Assembly (NCBI GenBank): GCA_945862145.1
Contig: CAMAXE010000010.1
Span: 1 to 64,000, forward strand
Direction of reading: 5' to 3'
DNA length: 64,000 bases
Origin: Klebsiella pneumoniae
GTDB lineage: Bacteria; Pseudomonadota; Gammaproteobacteria; Pseudomonadales; UBA5518
The number at the start of each line of letters is the position of its first letter. Positions within the stretch are counted from its first letter, which is position 1. Positions 11,851 to 20,491 of this stretch are shown here, one piece after another. The translations under genes and the position numbers were made by a program. The notes under the pieces are model-generated. The model was not told the origin of the DNA. It ran no database searches and was given only the letters and a program-made list of their open reading frames with translations.

Positions 11851-11978
11851 ACTGTATCTGACGGGTTATTGGTTTGCTTCGATGCTTGTCCTATACTCCG
11901 CCGCCCGCTCAGCGGGATCCCCATCAAGACTGGCTCCAAGCTGGCGAGGGGCAGACCCGGCAGCTCGAGGCATAAGGC

Positions 11979-12218
11979 ATGTTGATTCTGACCCGACGAA
12001 TCGGAGAGAGCCTGATCATTGGCGACAACGTCACGATCACGGTTCTTGGTGTGAAAGGTAGTCAGGTTCGGTTGGGAGTCAACGCCCCCAAGACCGTATC
12101 GGTGCATCGCGAGGAGATTTATGAGCGCATTCAGCGCGAGGGAGGGGGTGCTGCCCCATCTCATGATGAGCAGGACAATCAGGGCAATCAGGGCAATCAG
12201 GAGCATCGGGACGACTGA
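11979..12218 (+). CDS. csrA: Carbon storage regulator CsrA/RsmA
   Basis: CsrA is a dimeric RNA-binding protein that represses or stabilises mRNAs at GGA motifs. The protein begins [16 protein letters not shown] and contains [14 protein letters not shown] and [13 protein letters not shown], covering the whole 60-residue family fold. The remaining residues to 79 form an Asn-Gln-Gly tail encoded by three 9-bp repeats at about 12176-12202, which is not part of the conserved fold. The tRNA-Ser gene follows, as is common in gammaproteobacteria. Confidence 0.97.
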   Translation: MLILTRRIGESLIIGDNVTITVLGVKGSQVRLGVNAPKTVSVHREEIYERIQREGGGAAPSHDEQDNQGNQGNQEHRDD

Positions 12219-12301
12219 GCGCTTCGGTCCAGAGTGAGTCGAGAGGAAGACGGAAGACAGAAAGTATCAACGCTCCCCCGTATGGGTGGGCTGGCAGTTT
12301 T

Positions 12302-12394
12302 GGAGAAGTGGCCGAGCGGCTGAAGGCGCGCCCCTGCTAAGGGCGTATAGGGTTAATAGCTCTATCGAGGGTTCGAATCCCTCCTTCTCCACCA
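12302..12394 (+). tRNA. tRNA-Ser(GCU)
   Basis: The gene folds with acceptor GGAGAAG pairing with CTTCTCC, a D arm at GCCGAGCGGC, an anticodon loop CTGCTAA with anticodon GCT, the long variable arm typical of tRNA-Ser, and T loop GGTTCGAATCC. The 3' CCA is encoded. The base before CCA is A, whereas bacterial tRNA-Ser usually has G there. Confidence 0.95.
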
Positions 12395-12406
12395 ATTCAT
12401 GCATCT

Positions 12407-12434
12407 AACCCGCTCTAAAGGCGGGTTTTTTGTT
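12407..12434 (+). terminator. Rho-independent terminator after tRNA-Ser
   Basis: AACCCGC (12407-12413) pairs with GCGGGTT (12421-12427) across a seven-base loop and runs into a T-rich tail. It would end transcripts of the csrA-tRNA-Ser unit. Confidence 0.85.
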
Positions 12435-12536
12435 TCTGGCGCCCCCCCCGGCCAACACACCATCCAACCCCTCACCGGGAATGGGCGGGCGCTATCGGCG
12501 TGTCAGTTGCCGCGTCATGTGGAAAAGCTATTCAAC

Positions 12537-12554
12537 AGTATCAATAGTGATACT
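12537..12554. promoter_or_regulatory. Palindromic operator upstream of hicA
   Basis: AGTATCA-ATAG-TGATACT is a perfect 7-bp inverted repeat with a 4-base spacer, ending 12 bp before the hicA start. HicB antitoxins autoregulate by binding such palindromes, so this is the probable operator. Confidence 0.65.
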
Positions 12555-12565
12555 AATATAGGCAC

Positions 12566-12814
12566 ATGAAAGACTTTGCCAAATTGCTTGCGCAGATGCG
12601 GAGCGCACCGCAAAACGTTCGCTATGCCGATTTGGCAAAGATGTGCGACCACCATTTCGGCGCGCCCCGCCAACAAGGCACCAGCCACCGCGTGTACGCG
12701 ATGCCTTGGTCCGGTGACCCGCGGGTGAACATCCAGCGCGGTGAGGCGGGTAAGGCCAAGGTCTACCAGGTCAAACAGGTTTTGGCGGCGATCGCCAAAT
12801 TCGAGGAGGAGTGA
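12566..12814 (+). CDS. hicA: HicA-family mRNA-interferase toxin
   Basis: The 82-residue protein has the HicA layout: a short helix, a conserved histidine region with GTSHRVYAMPW (the active-site His lies in the G-T-S-H pattern of this family) and a C-terminal basic strand KAKVYQVKQVLAAI. HicA toxins have a dsRNA-binding-like fold and cleave mRNA during translation. It precedes hicB by 3 nt, the usual toxin-first order. Confidence 0.85.
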   Translation: MKDFAKLLAQMRSAPQNVRYADLAKMCDHHFGAPRQQGTSHRVYAMPWSGDPRVNIQRGEAGKAKVYQVKQVLAAIAKFEEE

Positions 12815-12817
12815 GCT

Positions 12818-13231
12818 ATGGACCACAAGCACTATACATATCGCGTCGTCTGGTCTGATGAGGATCAGGAGTTTGTAGGGCTGTGTGCGGAATTTCCGAG
12901 CCTCTCTTGGCTGCGCGACACGATGGAAGGGGCGCTCAAGGGCATTGTGGGGGTGGTGGCCGCGGTGGTGGGGGATATGGAATCCGCAGGCGAGGAAATC
13001 CCCCAGCCACTTAGCGCGCGCAGTTATTCGGGTAAGTTTCTGGTACGCATTCCACCAGAGCGCCATCGTATGTTGGCGCAGGAAGCGGCGGAGGCGGGCG
13101 TATCGATCAACCGGTTGGTGAGTGCGCGGTTGTCGGGCGACCGGATGGATTCAAGAAAGGATACGCCAGGAGCGCGTGCCGCTGCTGCCACGAGCCCTCG
13201 CCGCACGCGTCGCAGCCCTAAGGTCGCGTGA
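12818..13231 (+). CDS. hicB: HicB-family antitoxin
   Basis: The 137-residue partner of HicA begins YTYRVVWSDEDQEFVGLCAEFPSLSWL, the degraded RNase-H-like HicB fold. It continues with a ribbon-helix-helix-like region, SGKFLVRIPPERHRMLAQEAAEAGVSINRLV, which would bind the operator at 12537-12554. The last 35 residues are basic and low in complexity. A small, stand-alone module next to a tRNA gene suggests past mobility, though no insertion element is visible. Confidence 0.85.
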   Translation: MDHKHYTYRVVWSDEDQEFVGLCAEFPSLSWLRDTMEGALKGIVGVVAAVVGDMESAGEEIPQPLSARSYSGKFLVRIPPERHRMLAQEAAEAGVSINRLVSARLSGDRMDSRKDTPGARAAAATSPRRTRRSPKVA

Positions 13232-13734
13232 GCACGGGTGTTGCCGGACGTCTCGCTCCGGGATCACATCCCCGTGTATTGCTAACAGTGGCTCTCGATT
13301 TCTGATTCGAAAGCGGCGTCAGCACAGTAAGTTACGTAGAGCAACACGAGAGATGGCGGGCTGCGTCAGCCCGGCGCCGAGTGGGCGGTTGATACCGCTC
13401 AGGTGGGGCGGGAGGCCATGCAGCGGCAGCAGGACAGGATGCTGCAGCGCAACCGGCAACGTGAGCAGGCCATGACCGATCTGCTGGCGCAGCCGGGCGC
13501 GGGCGCGGCGCTGGTGCCTCTGAATGCCATGAATCTCACCATCGTCTCGTCGTTGCCGCGCGGAGGTGGCGCGACGCTAATGGCGATGCTCGAAGCAGGT
13601 GGTGCCAAATTACTCAAGGACGAAGGTCAGGGGTTTCAGTGGTCATCTGCACCGCGTCAAGCTCGACAGCCCGGCGGTTCCGTCGGAGTTGAAAACGGGT
13701 ATTTTCAGTCCGGGTTTGTGAGCAGAAGCCTTGT
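13232..13734. other. Gap with possible fragment of a basic, Gln-rich ORF
   Basis: No convincing complete gene is present between hicB and the SDR genes. An open frame on the plus strand at about 13355-13660 reads GAEWAVDTAQVGREAMQ and QRMLQRN-like text. It looks more protein-like than the surrounding frames, and may be a remnant of a displaced gene, but it has no good start or ribosome site and runs antisense into the SDR gene. Left unassigned. Confidence 0.3.
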
Positions 13735-14496
13735 CTACAGGCGCGTCGTGCCCCCGTTGGGGGAGAGGATCTGCCCGGTTAGCGCGATTGCCGGTTCGCT
13801 CAGCAGGAACGCGACGGCCGCGGCCTGGTCTTCCGGGCGGTTGATGCGCTGCATCGGCGAGTCCTTGGCGTAGACCGCTACCATCTCCTCGTGTGTGAGG
13901 CCCGCGTCCATCGCATCGACGTCGAGCTGCGGCGTGTCGGTGGTGCCGGGTGCGACGAGGTTCGCCGAGATGCCCTCGCGCGCGTAGGCACGGGCCACTC
14001 CCTTGATCAGCGCGATGATGCCGCCCTTCGAGGCCGCGTAGGCGGTAGCGTTCGGCCAGCCGATCACGCCCCACTCGCTGGTCATCGCGACGATGCGGCC
14101 ATAGCCCTGCGCGCGCATGGCGGGCAGGCAGCGCTGGATCAGCAGCGCCGTACCGACGAGGTTGATGCGCAGGTGCCGGTCGAACTCCTCGGCGTTTGTG
14201 TCGAGAAACGACGCCATTGTCATGTACGCGTGGTTGCACACGAGCAGCGAGACCGTGCCATGCGCGGACTCTATTGCCGCGATCCCCGCATCCGCAGCCG
14301 TAGGGTCGCTCACGTCGAAGACGGCGGGTATGCCGCCGATCGCGTCGGCCACGGCCTGCGCGGTCGTGGGGTTGATGTCGTTAACGGCGACAAGCGCCCC
14401 CTCGGCGGCCAGCCGCGTGGCAATCGCGCGGCCGATGCCCTGGCCGGCACCCGAAACGAGCGCGACGCGGTTGCGGATGCCTTTCAGCTCTCTCAC
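13735..14496 (-). CDS. SDR family NAD(P)-dependent oxidoreductase (second of pair)
   Basis: The 253-residue protein is a classical short-chain dehydrogenase/reductase: the cofactor motif GAGQGIG follows strand one, CNHA stands where NNAG is usual, and the catalytic YAASK lies at about 160, with APGTTDTP after it. The end SPNGG is shared with its upstream neighbour. Its start overlaps the stop of the neighbouring SDR gene (4 bp), so the two are co-translated. Substrate cannot be told from sequence; paired SDRs often act on hydroxy or keto groups of small acids or steroids. Confidence 0.88.
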   Translation of the reverse strand: MRELKGIRNRVALVSGAGQGIGRAIATRLAAEGALVAVNDINPTTAQAVADAIGGIPAVFDVSDPTAADAGIAAIESAHGTVSLLVCNHAYMTMASFLDTNAEEFDRHLRINLVGTALLIQRCLPAMRAQGYGRIVAMTSEWGVIGWPNATAYAASKGGIIALIKGVARAYAREGISANLVAPGTTDTPQLDVDAMDAGLTHEEMVAVYAKDSPMQRINRPEDQAAAVAFLLSEPAIALTGQILSPNGGTTRL

Positions 14497-15176
14497 GGTA
14501 CCGCTCCGCCGTTGGGGGAAATGACTTGCGCGGTCAGCGTTGTGTCTTCAAGCAGCGCGAAGACGACCGCCGCGGCGATCTCGTCGGGCCGGATCACGCG
14601 GCCGAGCGGCAGTGTCTCGGCGTACGCGTCGATGTTCGGATCATCGCGCAGGAGTGGCGTGTCGGTCGGGCCAGGGGCCACGACGTTGATGCGTACACCT
14701 GTTGCGGCGATTTCCGCGCCAAGGCTTTTGACGAGCGCGTGAATCGCACCCTTTGCCGCGGCGTAGTGCGGCGCGCTAGGGTCGCCGATCAGCCCGAGTT
14801 CGCTGCCGATCGCCACGATCGAGCCGCGCTTGCGCGCGAGCATGCCCGGCAGCGCCGCGCGGAGGGCGTTGGTTGTGCCGCCGACGTGGATCTGCAGCAT
14901 GTCCATCCACTCCTCGAGTCTGAGCGTCTCGAGCGAGGCCTCGCGGTATACGCCCGCGCAGGTGACCAGGTGTTCGCACGGCCCGAGCACCGACTCGAGT
15001 TCGGCGAATGCGGTGGCAATGGCAGCCGCATCGCGAACATCCGCCGTGACCGACGCATCAGCGGCTGCTGCGAGGGAGAGATCGATCACGCCGACCCTGA
15101 GCCCCTCGGCCTGCAGCGCTTCGATGCACGCAGCACCTATGCCGGATGCGCCTCCGGTGACGATCGCGGCGGTCAT
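14493..15176 (-). CDS. SDR family NAD(P)-dependent oxidoreductase (first of pair)
   Basis: A 227-residue short-chain dehydrogenase with the cofactor motif GGASGIG, CAGVY in place of NNAG, a Ser in GSELGLIG and the catalytic YAAAK. It is the first gene of a two-gene operon with the SDR at 13735. Its promoter region contains three near-tandem GGGGTCAC units at 15187-15206, directly beside the start. Substrate unknown. Confidence 0.88.
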   Translation of the reverse strand: MTAAIVTGGASGIGAACIEALQAEGLRVGVIDLSLAAAADASVTADVRDAAAIATAFAELESVLGPCEHLVTCAGVYREASLETLRLEEWMDMLQIHVGGTTNALRAALPGMLARKRGSIVAIGSELGLIGDPSAPHYAAAKGAIHALVKSLGAEIAATGVRINVVAPGPTDTPLLRDDPNIDAYAETLPLGRVIRPDEIAAAVVFALLEDTTLTAQVISPNGGAVP

Positions 15177-15205
15177 GTGGGGGGCACGGGGGTCACGGGG
15201 GTCAC

Positions 15206-15394
15206 GGGGTCAGGTCTTCCATTTTTCAGACCTGGGCACTGCAATTACCTTGCAGCCCGAGGTTGCTGGAGCGCCCCATCCACGCTTCCCGATAGTGTCG
15301 GGTGAATTCATACACTGCCTTCGTGCGTTCATTATCCCTGGACCCATCCTCGAACCCCGTTGATCAGGAGCCCCACAATGTCCTTTGACGCCCA
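15206..15394 (+). repeat. 189-bp direct repeat, copy A
   Basis: This segment and 16273-16461 are about the same length and largely identical, from GGGGTCAGGTCTTCCATTTT to TTTGACGCCCA. Each contains a CCCGA-TAGTG-TCGGG hairpin (15288-15302 here), an AGGAG ribosome site and the first codons MSFDA. Copy B is the natural leader of the M48 peptidase gene, so A is a duplicate of a leader and start. Confidence 0.85.
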
Positions 15395-15515
15395 CGTAGC
15401 GACATCGTTGGTAAGCGCCCGGATTACCGCGGCGTCGGATAGCCGTGTACAAGGTTGCGCGCGAGCAACAAGCGTTGGGCTGGCCAAGCAAAATCCGGAA
15501 CTGGTCTTTGCCTGA
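15378..15515 (+). pseudogene. 45-codon ORF with the duplicated M48 gene start
   Basis: The ORF starts inside repeat copy A with MSFDAH, the same first codons as the M48 gene at 16445, then diverges at once to an unrelated sequence ending at TGA 15513-15515. It retains the AGGAG ribosome site. The simplest reading is a broken duplicate of the peptidase 5' end. A real small protein is possible but not supported by any feature I recognise. Confidence 0.45.
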
Positions 15516-15622
15516 TGCGGTATCGCTCAACCCGGAATGCGAGGTCGGTCGCGGACACAAACGAAAAGCTGCGTGCATGACTCACGCGACAACCACCTTG
15601 AAAATCGCCGGAATTGGGCTGC

Positions 15623-16171
15623 TTAAGGCGCCGTCAGCTCATGCCAGATCTGTGAATCAAATCCCTGAGCGTCGACCGTAACAATCTGCTTACCCACCAC
15701 TGCTTTGCCATACTTACACGACCACTCGTAAATGGTTTCTCGTCCGGTTGCGAAAGCAGGGATAAAGTCGCTACTGGGGTTGCTCTTGCAAAACTCTTCT
15801 ATGCCTGTGTTGGGGGTTGTACTGGCATCGGTCTTGGAATCGCAGGGCAGATTGGCACCATAATGGCAAATCCAAACGTGGCTATCCATGCAGCGCCAGA
15901 TGGCGTGTTGTACAAATTTTGCCGGGGCGTCGGCACTGACAATCCCTTTTCCGACAATCCGTTTCGTGATCGACTTCGGCAGTTTTTCGCCAATATAACG
16001 ATCATCCGCTGAATCAATCGTGCCGGCTGCCGCGCAATAGGCGAATGGATCGGTAAAAGTCTTGGCGGCCGCAGGGGTCGTGTTCAACGCGCTGATCGGT
16101 TGGCAAGCGCTCACCAAGGCGAGTACACCCATGAGAACTGTAAAGAAAAGCGCTTTGTCGAAGCTATGCAT
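15623..16171 (-). CDS. Putative lipoprotein
   Basis: The 182-residue product starts with a lipoprotein signal (hydrophobic segment then LVSAC, with Cys23 as the acylation site). The mature part has six further cysteines and a C-terminal region with EWSCKYGKAVV and VDAQGFDSQIWHELT. I do not recognise a specific family. It lies alone, opposite to its neighbours, between the two 189-bp repeats, which suggests it arrived with the duplication. Base composition is lower in G+C than the flanks. Confidence 0.65.
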   Translation of the reverse strand: MHSFDKALFFTVLMGVLALVSACQPISALNTTPAAAKTFTDPFAYCAAAGTIDSADDRYIGEKLPKSITKRIVGKGIVSADAPAKFVQHAIWRCMDSHVWICHYGANLPCDSKTDASTTPNTGIEEFCKSNPSSDFIPAFATGRETIYEWSCKYGKAVVGKQIVTVDAQGFDSQIWHELTAP

Positions 16172-16272
16172 TGATTTCCTTTTTCATAAACGCAGATATT
16201 TGGGGCGTATAGATCGCGCCATGATGGGCGGGCTCTAAACTGAAGCGCAACACATGAGGTGGCACATGAGGT

Positions 16273-16461
16273 GGGGTCAGGTCTTCCATTTTGCAGTCCC
16301 GGCCATCGCAAGTACGCTGAGGTCCGAGGTTGCTGGAGCGCCCCATCCACGCTTCCCGATAGTGTCGGGTGAATCCATACACTGCGTTCGTGCGTCCATT
16401 ATCCTCGGACCCATCCTAGAACCCCGTTGATCAGGAGCCCCACAATGTCCTTTGACGCCCA
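16273..16461 (+). repeat. 189-bp direct repeat, copy B (M48 leader)
   Basis: Pairs with 15206-15394. It ends 17 bp into the M48 coding region and contains the hairpin CCCGA-TAGTG-TCGGG at 16355-16369 and the AGGAG ribosome site at 16431-16437. Confidence 0.85.
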
Positions 16462-17617
16462 AGCCGCCACCGCGGCCTACATCGATGCCCTCGGCACGGC
16501 GGCGCTGGCACAGGCGCAGGCCTACACGCAGGGCAGCCACTGGCTGATCCTCTGGGGGCTGGTGGTGTCGGTGTTGGCGAGCATCATCATCGTGCGTGGC
16601 AACTTGCTTGCGCGTCTTGATGCGCGGATGCAGGGGAGGGGGCCCAAGCGGCGTGCGTTTGTGCTGTCCGCTGGGACTTTCGTGCTGATGTCGCTGCTCA
16701 CCTTGCCCTGGGATCTCTACGCAGGCTGGTGGCGCGAGCGCAGCTACGGGCGCAGCAGCCAGCCGGTCGGGGACTTTCTCGGACAGGGCACGTTGTCGAT
16801 GCTGATTTCCTCGCTCATTGCCGCGCTGTTCTTCGTGGGCGTTTACGCGCTCATGCGCCGCGCCGGGCGGCTCTGGTGGGCGTGGTCCGCGGCGCTTGCG
16901 GCGGTGTCGGTGGCTTTCCTGTTGCTGGTCTCGCCCGTGGTGATCGAGCCGCTCTTCAACGACTACAAGCCCGTGCCGCAGGGCGAGGTGCGTGATGCGC
17001 TCCTCGTGATGGCCGAGCGCGCGGGCGTGCCGGCCGATCGCATCTTCGTTTTCGACGGCTCGCGCCAGTCCAACAACTTCACGGCTAATGTTTCGGGCGT
17101 TGGCGGTTCGGCGCGCGTGGCCATCTCGGACATCGCCTTCAAGGGTGCGTCACTCGACGAAGTAAAGGCCGTCACGGGCCACGAGATAGGCCATTACGTG
17201 TGGGGCCATGTCTGGCGCAGCGTGGGCATCCTCTCGCTGGTGGCGGCGGTGCTGTTCTTCCTCACCGACCGTCTGTTTCCCATTGCAGCACGTACTATCG
17301 GCAGTTCCGCAGATATTGCCGATCCGCTCGGCTTGCCGGTGTTGCTGATGCTGGTGTCGGTGCTGGGCGTGCTCGCACAACCGGTGCTCAATTCCCTCTC
17401 CCGTATCAGCGAGGCTGACGCAGACCGCTATTCATTGCAGACAGTGAACCTCCCGGATGCGCTCGCCACCGCGCTGGTGAAGACCGCCGAGTACAGGTAT
17501 CCGCGGCCTGGTGTGGTCGAGGAGGTGCTGTTTTATTCGCACCCCTCGGTGGAGAAGCGGGTGCGTACGGCGATGGAGTGGAAGGCGGCGAACCCCGCGG
17601 CAATACCCGCACCATAA
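16445..17617 (+). CDS. M48 family membrane metalloprotease (Ste24-like)
   Basis: The 390-residue protein resembles the Ste24/CAAX prenyl protease 1 branch of M48. It has several membrane segments (about 35-55, 75-95, 120-145, 155-180, 275-295 and 310-330) and the zinc motif HEIGHYVWGH, with a downstream Glu ligand in SRISEADADRYSLQ. The ATG at 16445 has AGGAG seven bases upstream. Bacterial homologues are thought to work in membrane protein quality control. The leader is duplicated 1.07 kb upstream. Confidence 0.9.
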   Translation: MSFDAQAATAAYIDALGTAALAQAQAYTQGSHWLILWGLVVSVLASIIIVRGNLLARLDARMQGRGPKRRAFVLSAGTFVLMSLLTLPWDLYAGWWRERSYGRSSQPVGDFLGQGTLSMLISSLIAALFFVGVYALMRRAGRLWWAWSAALAAVSVAFLLLVSPVVIEPLFNDYKPVPQGEVRDALLVMAERAGVPADRIFVFDGSRQSNNFTANVSGVGGSARVAISDIAFKGASLDEVKAVTGHEIGHYVWGHVWRSVGILSLVAAVLFFLTDRLFPIAARTIGSSADIADPLGLPVLLMLVSVLGVLAQPVLNSLSRISEADADRYSLQTVNLPDALATALVKTAEYRYPRPGVVEEVLFYSHPSVEKRVRTAMEWKAANPAAIPAP

Positions 17618-17645
17618 GCGGGGTAGACGTGGCACGATGGTTGAA

Positions 17646-17693
17646 TTGCGACACAAAGGCTGTTTTTATGTCGCAAACATCCTGATTGCGACA
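17646..17693. promoter_or_regulatory. Three TTGCGACA operator-like sites upstream of the Fic gene
   Basis: TTGCGACA occurs at 17646-17653, inverted (TGTCGCAA) at 17669-17676, and again direct at 17686-17693, the last only 7 bp before the Fic ATG. The even array suggests a binding region for a DNA-binding protein, plausibly the HTH-like N-terminus of the adjacent gene. Confidence 0.6.
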
Positions 17694-17700
17694 AAAAGAC

Positions 17701-19095
17701 ATGCCTCGACAGATCCCGGATCACGAGCTTTTGCAGATCCATGAAACAGTAAGACGCTTCCCCGCCGGCGTGTCGATCGATCAGTTCGCGGCGAGCCTTG
17801 GTGTGCGCGTCCAGCGTCGGACGCTGCAGCGGCGTCTCGCGCTGCTTGTCGCCCGGGGAGACCTGCGGCGCGAGGGGGGCGGGCGTGGAAGCCGTTACCT
17901 GCCATCGTCGTCTGCAGGTGTCGCTGAGCCTGAGGCGAGCTATCCCGTAGGCGGCGGTGCGGCGGAGGTCCGGATCCCGATTTCCGCAGCGGCCGCAAGC
18001 CTGCGTGAACGGGTCCGTCGACCCCTGAACCAGCGCAGCCCCGTGGGCTATCACAAGGCTTTTCTCACCAGTTACGAGCCGAGCCGGAGTTTCTACCTGC
18101 CCGCTCACGTGCGTGCCCACCTGCGCCGCATCGGACAAGCAAGCGCCGAGGCCCAACCCGCCGGCACCTTTGCGCTGCGCATTTTCCAGCGCCTGCTGAT
18201 CGATCTCTCCTGGAATTCGAGCCGACTTGAGGGCAATACCTATTCGTTGCTCGAGACAGAGCGGCTGCTTGCGCTGGGTGCGAGCGCGGAGGGCAAGGGC
18301 GCGCGCGACACGCAGATGATCCTGAACCACAAGGGGGCGATCGAACTGCTGGTGGAGTCCGCGGCAGAGATCGGTTTCAACAGCTACACCATCTGCAACC
18401 TCCACGCGCTGCTTGCCGAAAATCTCCTGCCGGAGCCTGCTGCCGAGGGGCGTTTGCGCGCCTCCCCGGTGGGTATCGGCGGCAGCGTATATCGCCCGTT
18501 GGAAGGTGGGGCCGAACTGCCGACGATCTTTGCCGAGTTGCTCGCGAAGGCCTCCTTGATTGCCGATCCCTTCGAGCAGGCGTTCTTTGCGATGGTGCAT
18601 CTGCCTTACCTGCAGGCCTTCGACGATGTGAACAAGCGCGTGTCACGGTTGGCGGCCAATATCCCGCTGATCCGGCAGAACCTCTGTCCGCTGTCCTTCG
18701 TCGACGTGCCGGAGCGGGCTTATGTCGACGGGCTTCTCGGCGTCTACGAACTGAACGATATCTCGCTTCTCAGGGACGTCTTCGTGTGGGCCTACGAGCG
18801 TTCGTGTGGGCGCTATTCCGCGGTGCGGCAGTCACTCGGCGAGCCCGACCCCTTCCGGCTGCGCTATCGCGACGATCTCAAGCGCCTGGTTACCGCGATC
18901 GTCATCGGCGGCATGGACAAATCCGCCGCCGTCGCGGCGATACGGGCCGAGGCCGCGGTGGCTGTCGTCGCGGCCGATCGTGCACGCTTCATCGAGATCG
19001 CCGAGACCGAGTTGATGGGTTTGCATGCGGGCAACATCGCGCGCTATCGCATCCGGCCGACGCAGTTCGAGGCGTGGCTGTCGACGTGGGCCTGA
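17701..19095 (+). CDS. Fic-fold protein with N-terminal winged-helix-like domain
   Basis: The 464-residue protein starts at ATG 17701; a longer TTG start lies inside the operator. Residues 5-65 look like a DNA-binding helix-turn-helix (SIDQFAASLGVRVQRRTLQRRL). Residues 170-320 carry a Fic fold, with the inhibitory motif SSRLEG at 173-178 and QAFDDVNKRVSR at 305-316. In the canonical HPFxDGNGRxxR loop the catalytic His is Gln305 here, and both Gly are Val and Lys, so AMP-transfer is probably lost. This type is common among putative transcription factors. Role unknown; autoregulation is likely. Confidence 0.8.
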   Translation: MPRQIPDHELLQIHETVRRFPAGVSIDQFAASLGVRVQRRTLQRRLALLVARGDLRREGGGRGSRYLPSSSAGVAEPEASYPVGGGAAEVRIPISAAAASLRERVRRPLNQRSPVGYHKAFLTSYEPSRSFYLPAHVRAHLRRIGQASAEAQPAGTFALRIFQRLLIDLSWNSSRLEGNTYSLLETERLLALGASAEGKGARDTQMILNHKGAIELLVESAAEIGFNSYTICNLHALLAENLLPEPAAEGRLRASPVGIGGSVYRPLEGGAELPTIFAELLAKASLIADPFEQAFFAMVHLPYLQAFDDVNKRVSRLAANIPLIRQNLCPLSFVDVPERAYVDGLLGVYELNDISLLRDVFVWAYERSCGRYSAVRQSLGEPDPFRLRYRDDLKRLVTAIVIGGMDKSAAVAAIRAEAAVAVVAADRARFIEIAETELMGLHAGNIARYRIRPTQFEAWLSTWA

Positions 19096-19138
19096 GGCCG
19101 GGAGGGGCGCTCAAGGAAGTGGCGCCGTCCTCAGTGCG

Positions 19139-20491
19139 CTACGGCGCCTCGTTCCTGAACACGAGTCCGCCCTTCACCACCACCGGCACCTTCTCGAGCA
19201 GCGTGATGTCCTCGAGCGGATTTCCGGGCACAGCGATCAGATCACCGAAGCGCCCCGGCACCAGCGCGCCCACGCGATCCTCCCAGCCCATGTAGTGCGC
19301 TGCCACGGAGGTGGCGGAGCGGATCGCATCCATCGGCGGCATGCCGTGGGCCACCATGATGGGGAACTGCCGCGCGTTCAGGCCGTGGGGATACACCGCT
19401 GCATCGGTGCCGTAGACGATGGGTGCGCCCGCCTTCCAGGCCTTCGTGAACACCTGTCGCTGCGCCTCGGTGGTCTCGTCGTTCTTGCGCAGGAATTCCT
19501 CGGGCCAGCCCTGCTGGCGCCCCTCGGTGGCGATGTAGTCGCCGTTGTAGATGTCCATGGAAAGGGCCACCTTGTGTTTTGCCGCCATTGCTATGGCCTC
19601 GTCATCCGCGAGCGAGGCGTGTTCAATGGTATCGGCGCCTGCTTCTATCGCGTCCTTGATGGATTGCGCGCCGTGCGCGTGCGCTGCCACCTTGATGCCC
19701 GCGGCGTGCGCTACATCCACCACGGCGCGCAATTCCTCTGGGGTCATCTCGGGCGCGCCGGGCACGCCGCCGTAGGCGAGTACCGCGCCCGAGGCGATCA
19801 CCTTGATGAAGTCCACGCCATGTGCCACCGCCAGCCGTGCCTTCTCGGCGAATTGTTCGGGTCCGCGGGCCACGCCCATGCGTACGCGAGCGGGAATGTC
19901 CTTTTCGGCCACCCCGGGCACCAGCATGTCGCCGCCGCCGCCGGGGATCGTGAGGTAGATGCCGGCGGCCTGTATGCGCGGGCCTGCCACCTCGCCGCGG
20001 TTCACCCGGTCGCGGAGGTCGTTCTCGGCCCAGGCGATGTAGGCGCCCGGGCTGCGTACCGTCGTGAAGCCGGCCGCAAGCGTGATATTGGCGTTCTCGC
20101 GGGCGACGCGCTCCTGCTCGGCCGCGCTGCGCGTGAAATACACCTTCAGGTCGTGCGTGTCGTTGGGTCGGTCGGCGATGTGATCGTGCATGTCGATCAG
20201 GCCGGGCAGGCAGGTGTATCCCGGAAGATCCAGCACGGGTCCGGCCACCGGAGCTGCGTTGGCGGCTCCGGCGTAGCTCACGCGGCCGCGCGTGATCACC
20301 ACCACGGCGTTCTCCAGAGCGCTGTCCCGCAGACCGTCGATCAGCTTGCCGCAGCGTACGGTTACCGTGCCCGAGTCCGGCGCATAGGGCACGACGGCAA
20401 GCGGGGGCCCGTCAGCGGCCCGCGTACCGGTTGCGACCAAGGCGCTGGCGGCAAGGACGGTGAGTGCACGTCGGAGTGTGTACTGGGGCAT
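19139..20491 (-). CDS. Exported amidohydrolase family protein
   Basis: The 450-residue protein starts at ATG 20491 with GGAG upstream and a signal peptide (LTVLAASALVATGTRA). It belongs to the amidohydrolase superfamily near imidazolonepropionase/Xaa-Pro dipeptidases: the metal motif HDHIADR follows LPGLID, then KVIASG with a metal-bridging Lys, HAHG, EHAS and GTDAAVYPHG. Members cleave cyclic amides, dipeptides or lactones in the periplasm. Substrate is not apparent. It is divergent from the downstream homocysteine methyltransferase gene. Confidence 0.88.
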   Translation of the reverse strand: MPQYTLRRALTVLAASALVATGTRAADGPPLAVVPYAPDSGTVTVRCGKLIDGLRDSALENAVVVITRGRVSYAGAANAAPVAGPVLDLPGYTCLPGLIDMHDHIADRPNDTHDLKVYFTRSAAEQERVARENANITLAAGFTTVRSPGAYIAWAENDLRDRVNRGEVAGPRIQAAGIYLTIPGGGGDMLVPGVAEKDIPARVRMGVARGPEQFAEKARLAVAHGVDFIKVIASGAVLAYGGVPGAPEMTPEELRAVVDVAHAAGIKVAAHAHGAQSIKDAIEAGADTIEHASLADDEAIAMAAKHKVALSMDIYNGDYIATEGRQQGWPEEFLRKNDETTEAQRQVFTKAWKAGAPIVYGTDAAVYPHGLNARQFPIMVAHGMPPMDAIRSATSVAAHYMGWEDRVGALVPGRFGDLIAVPGNPLEDITLLEKVPVVVKGGLVFRNEAP

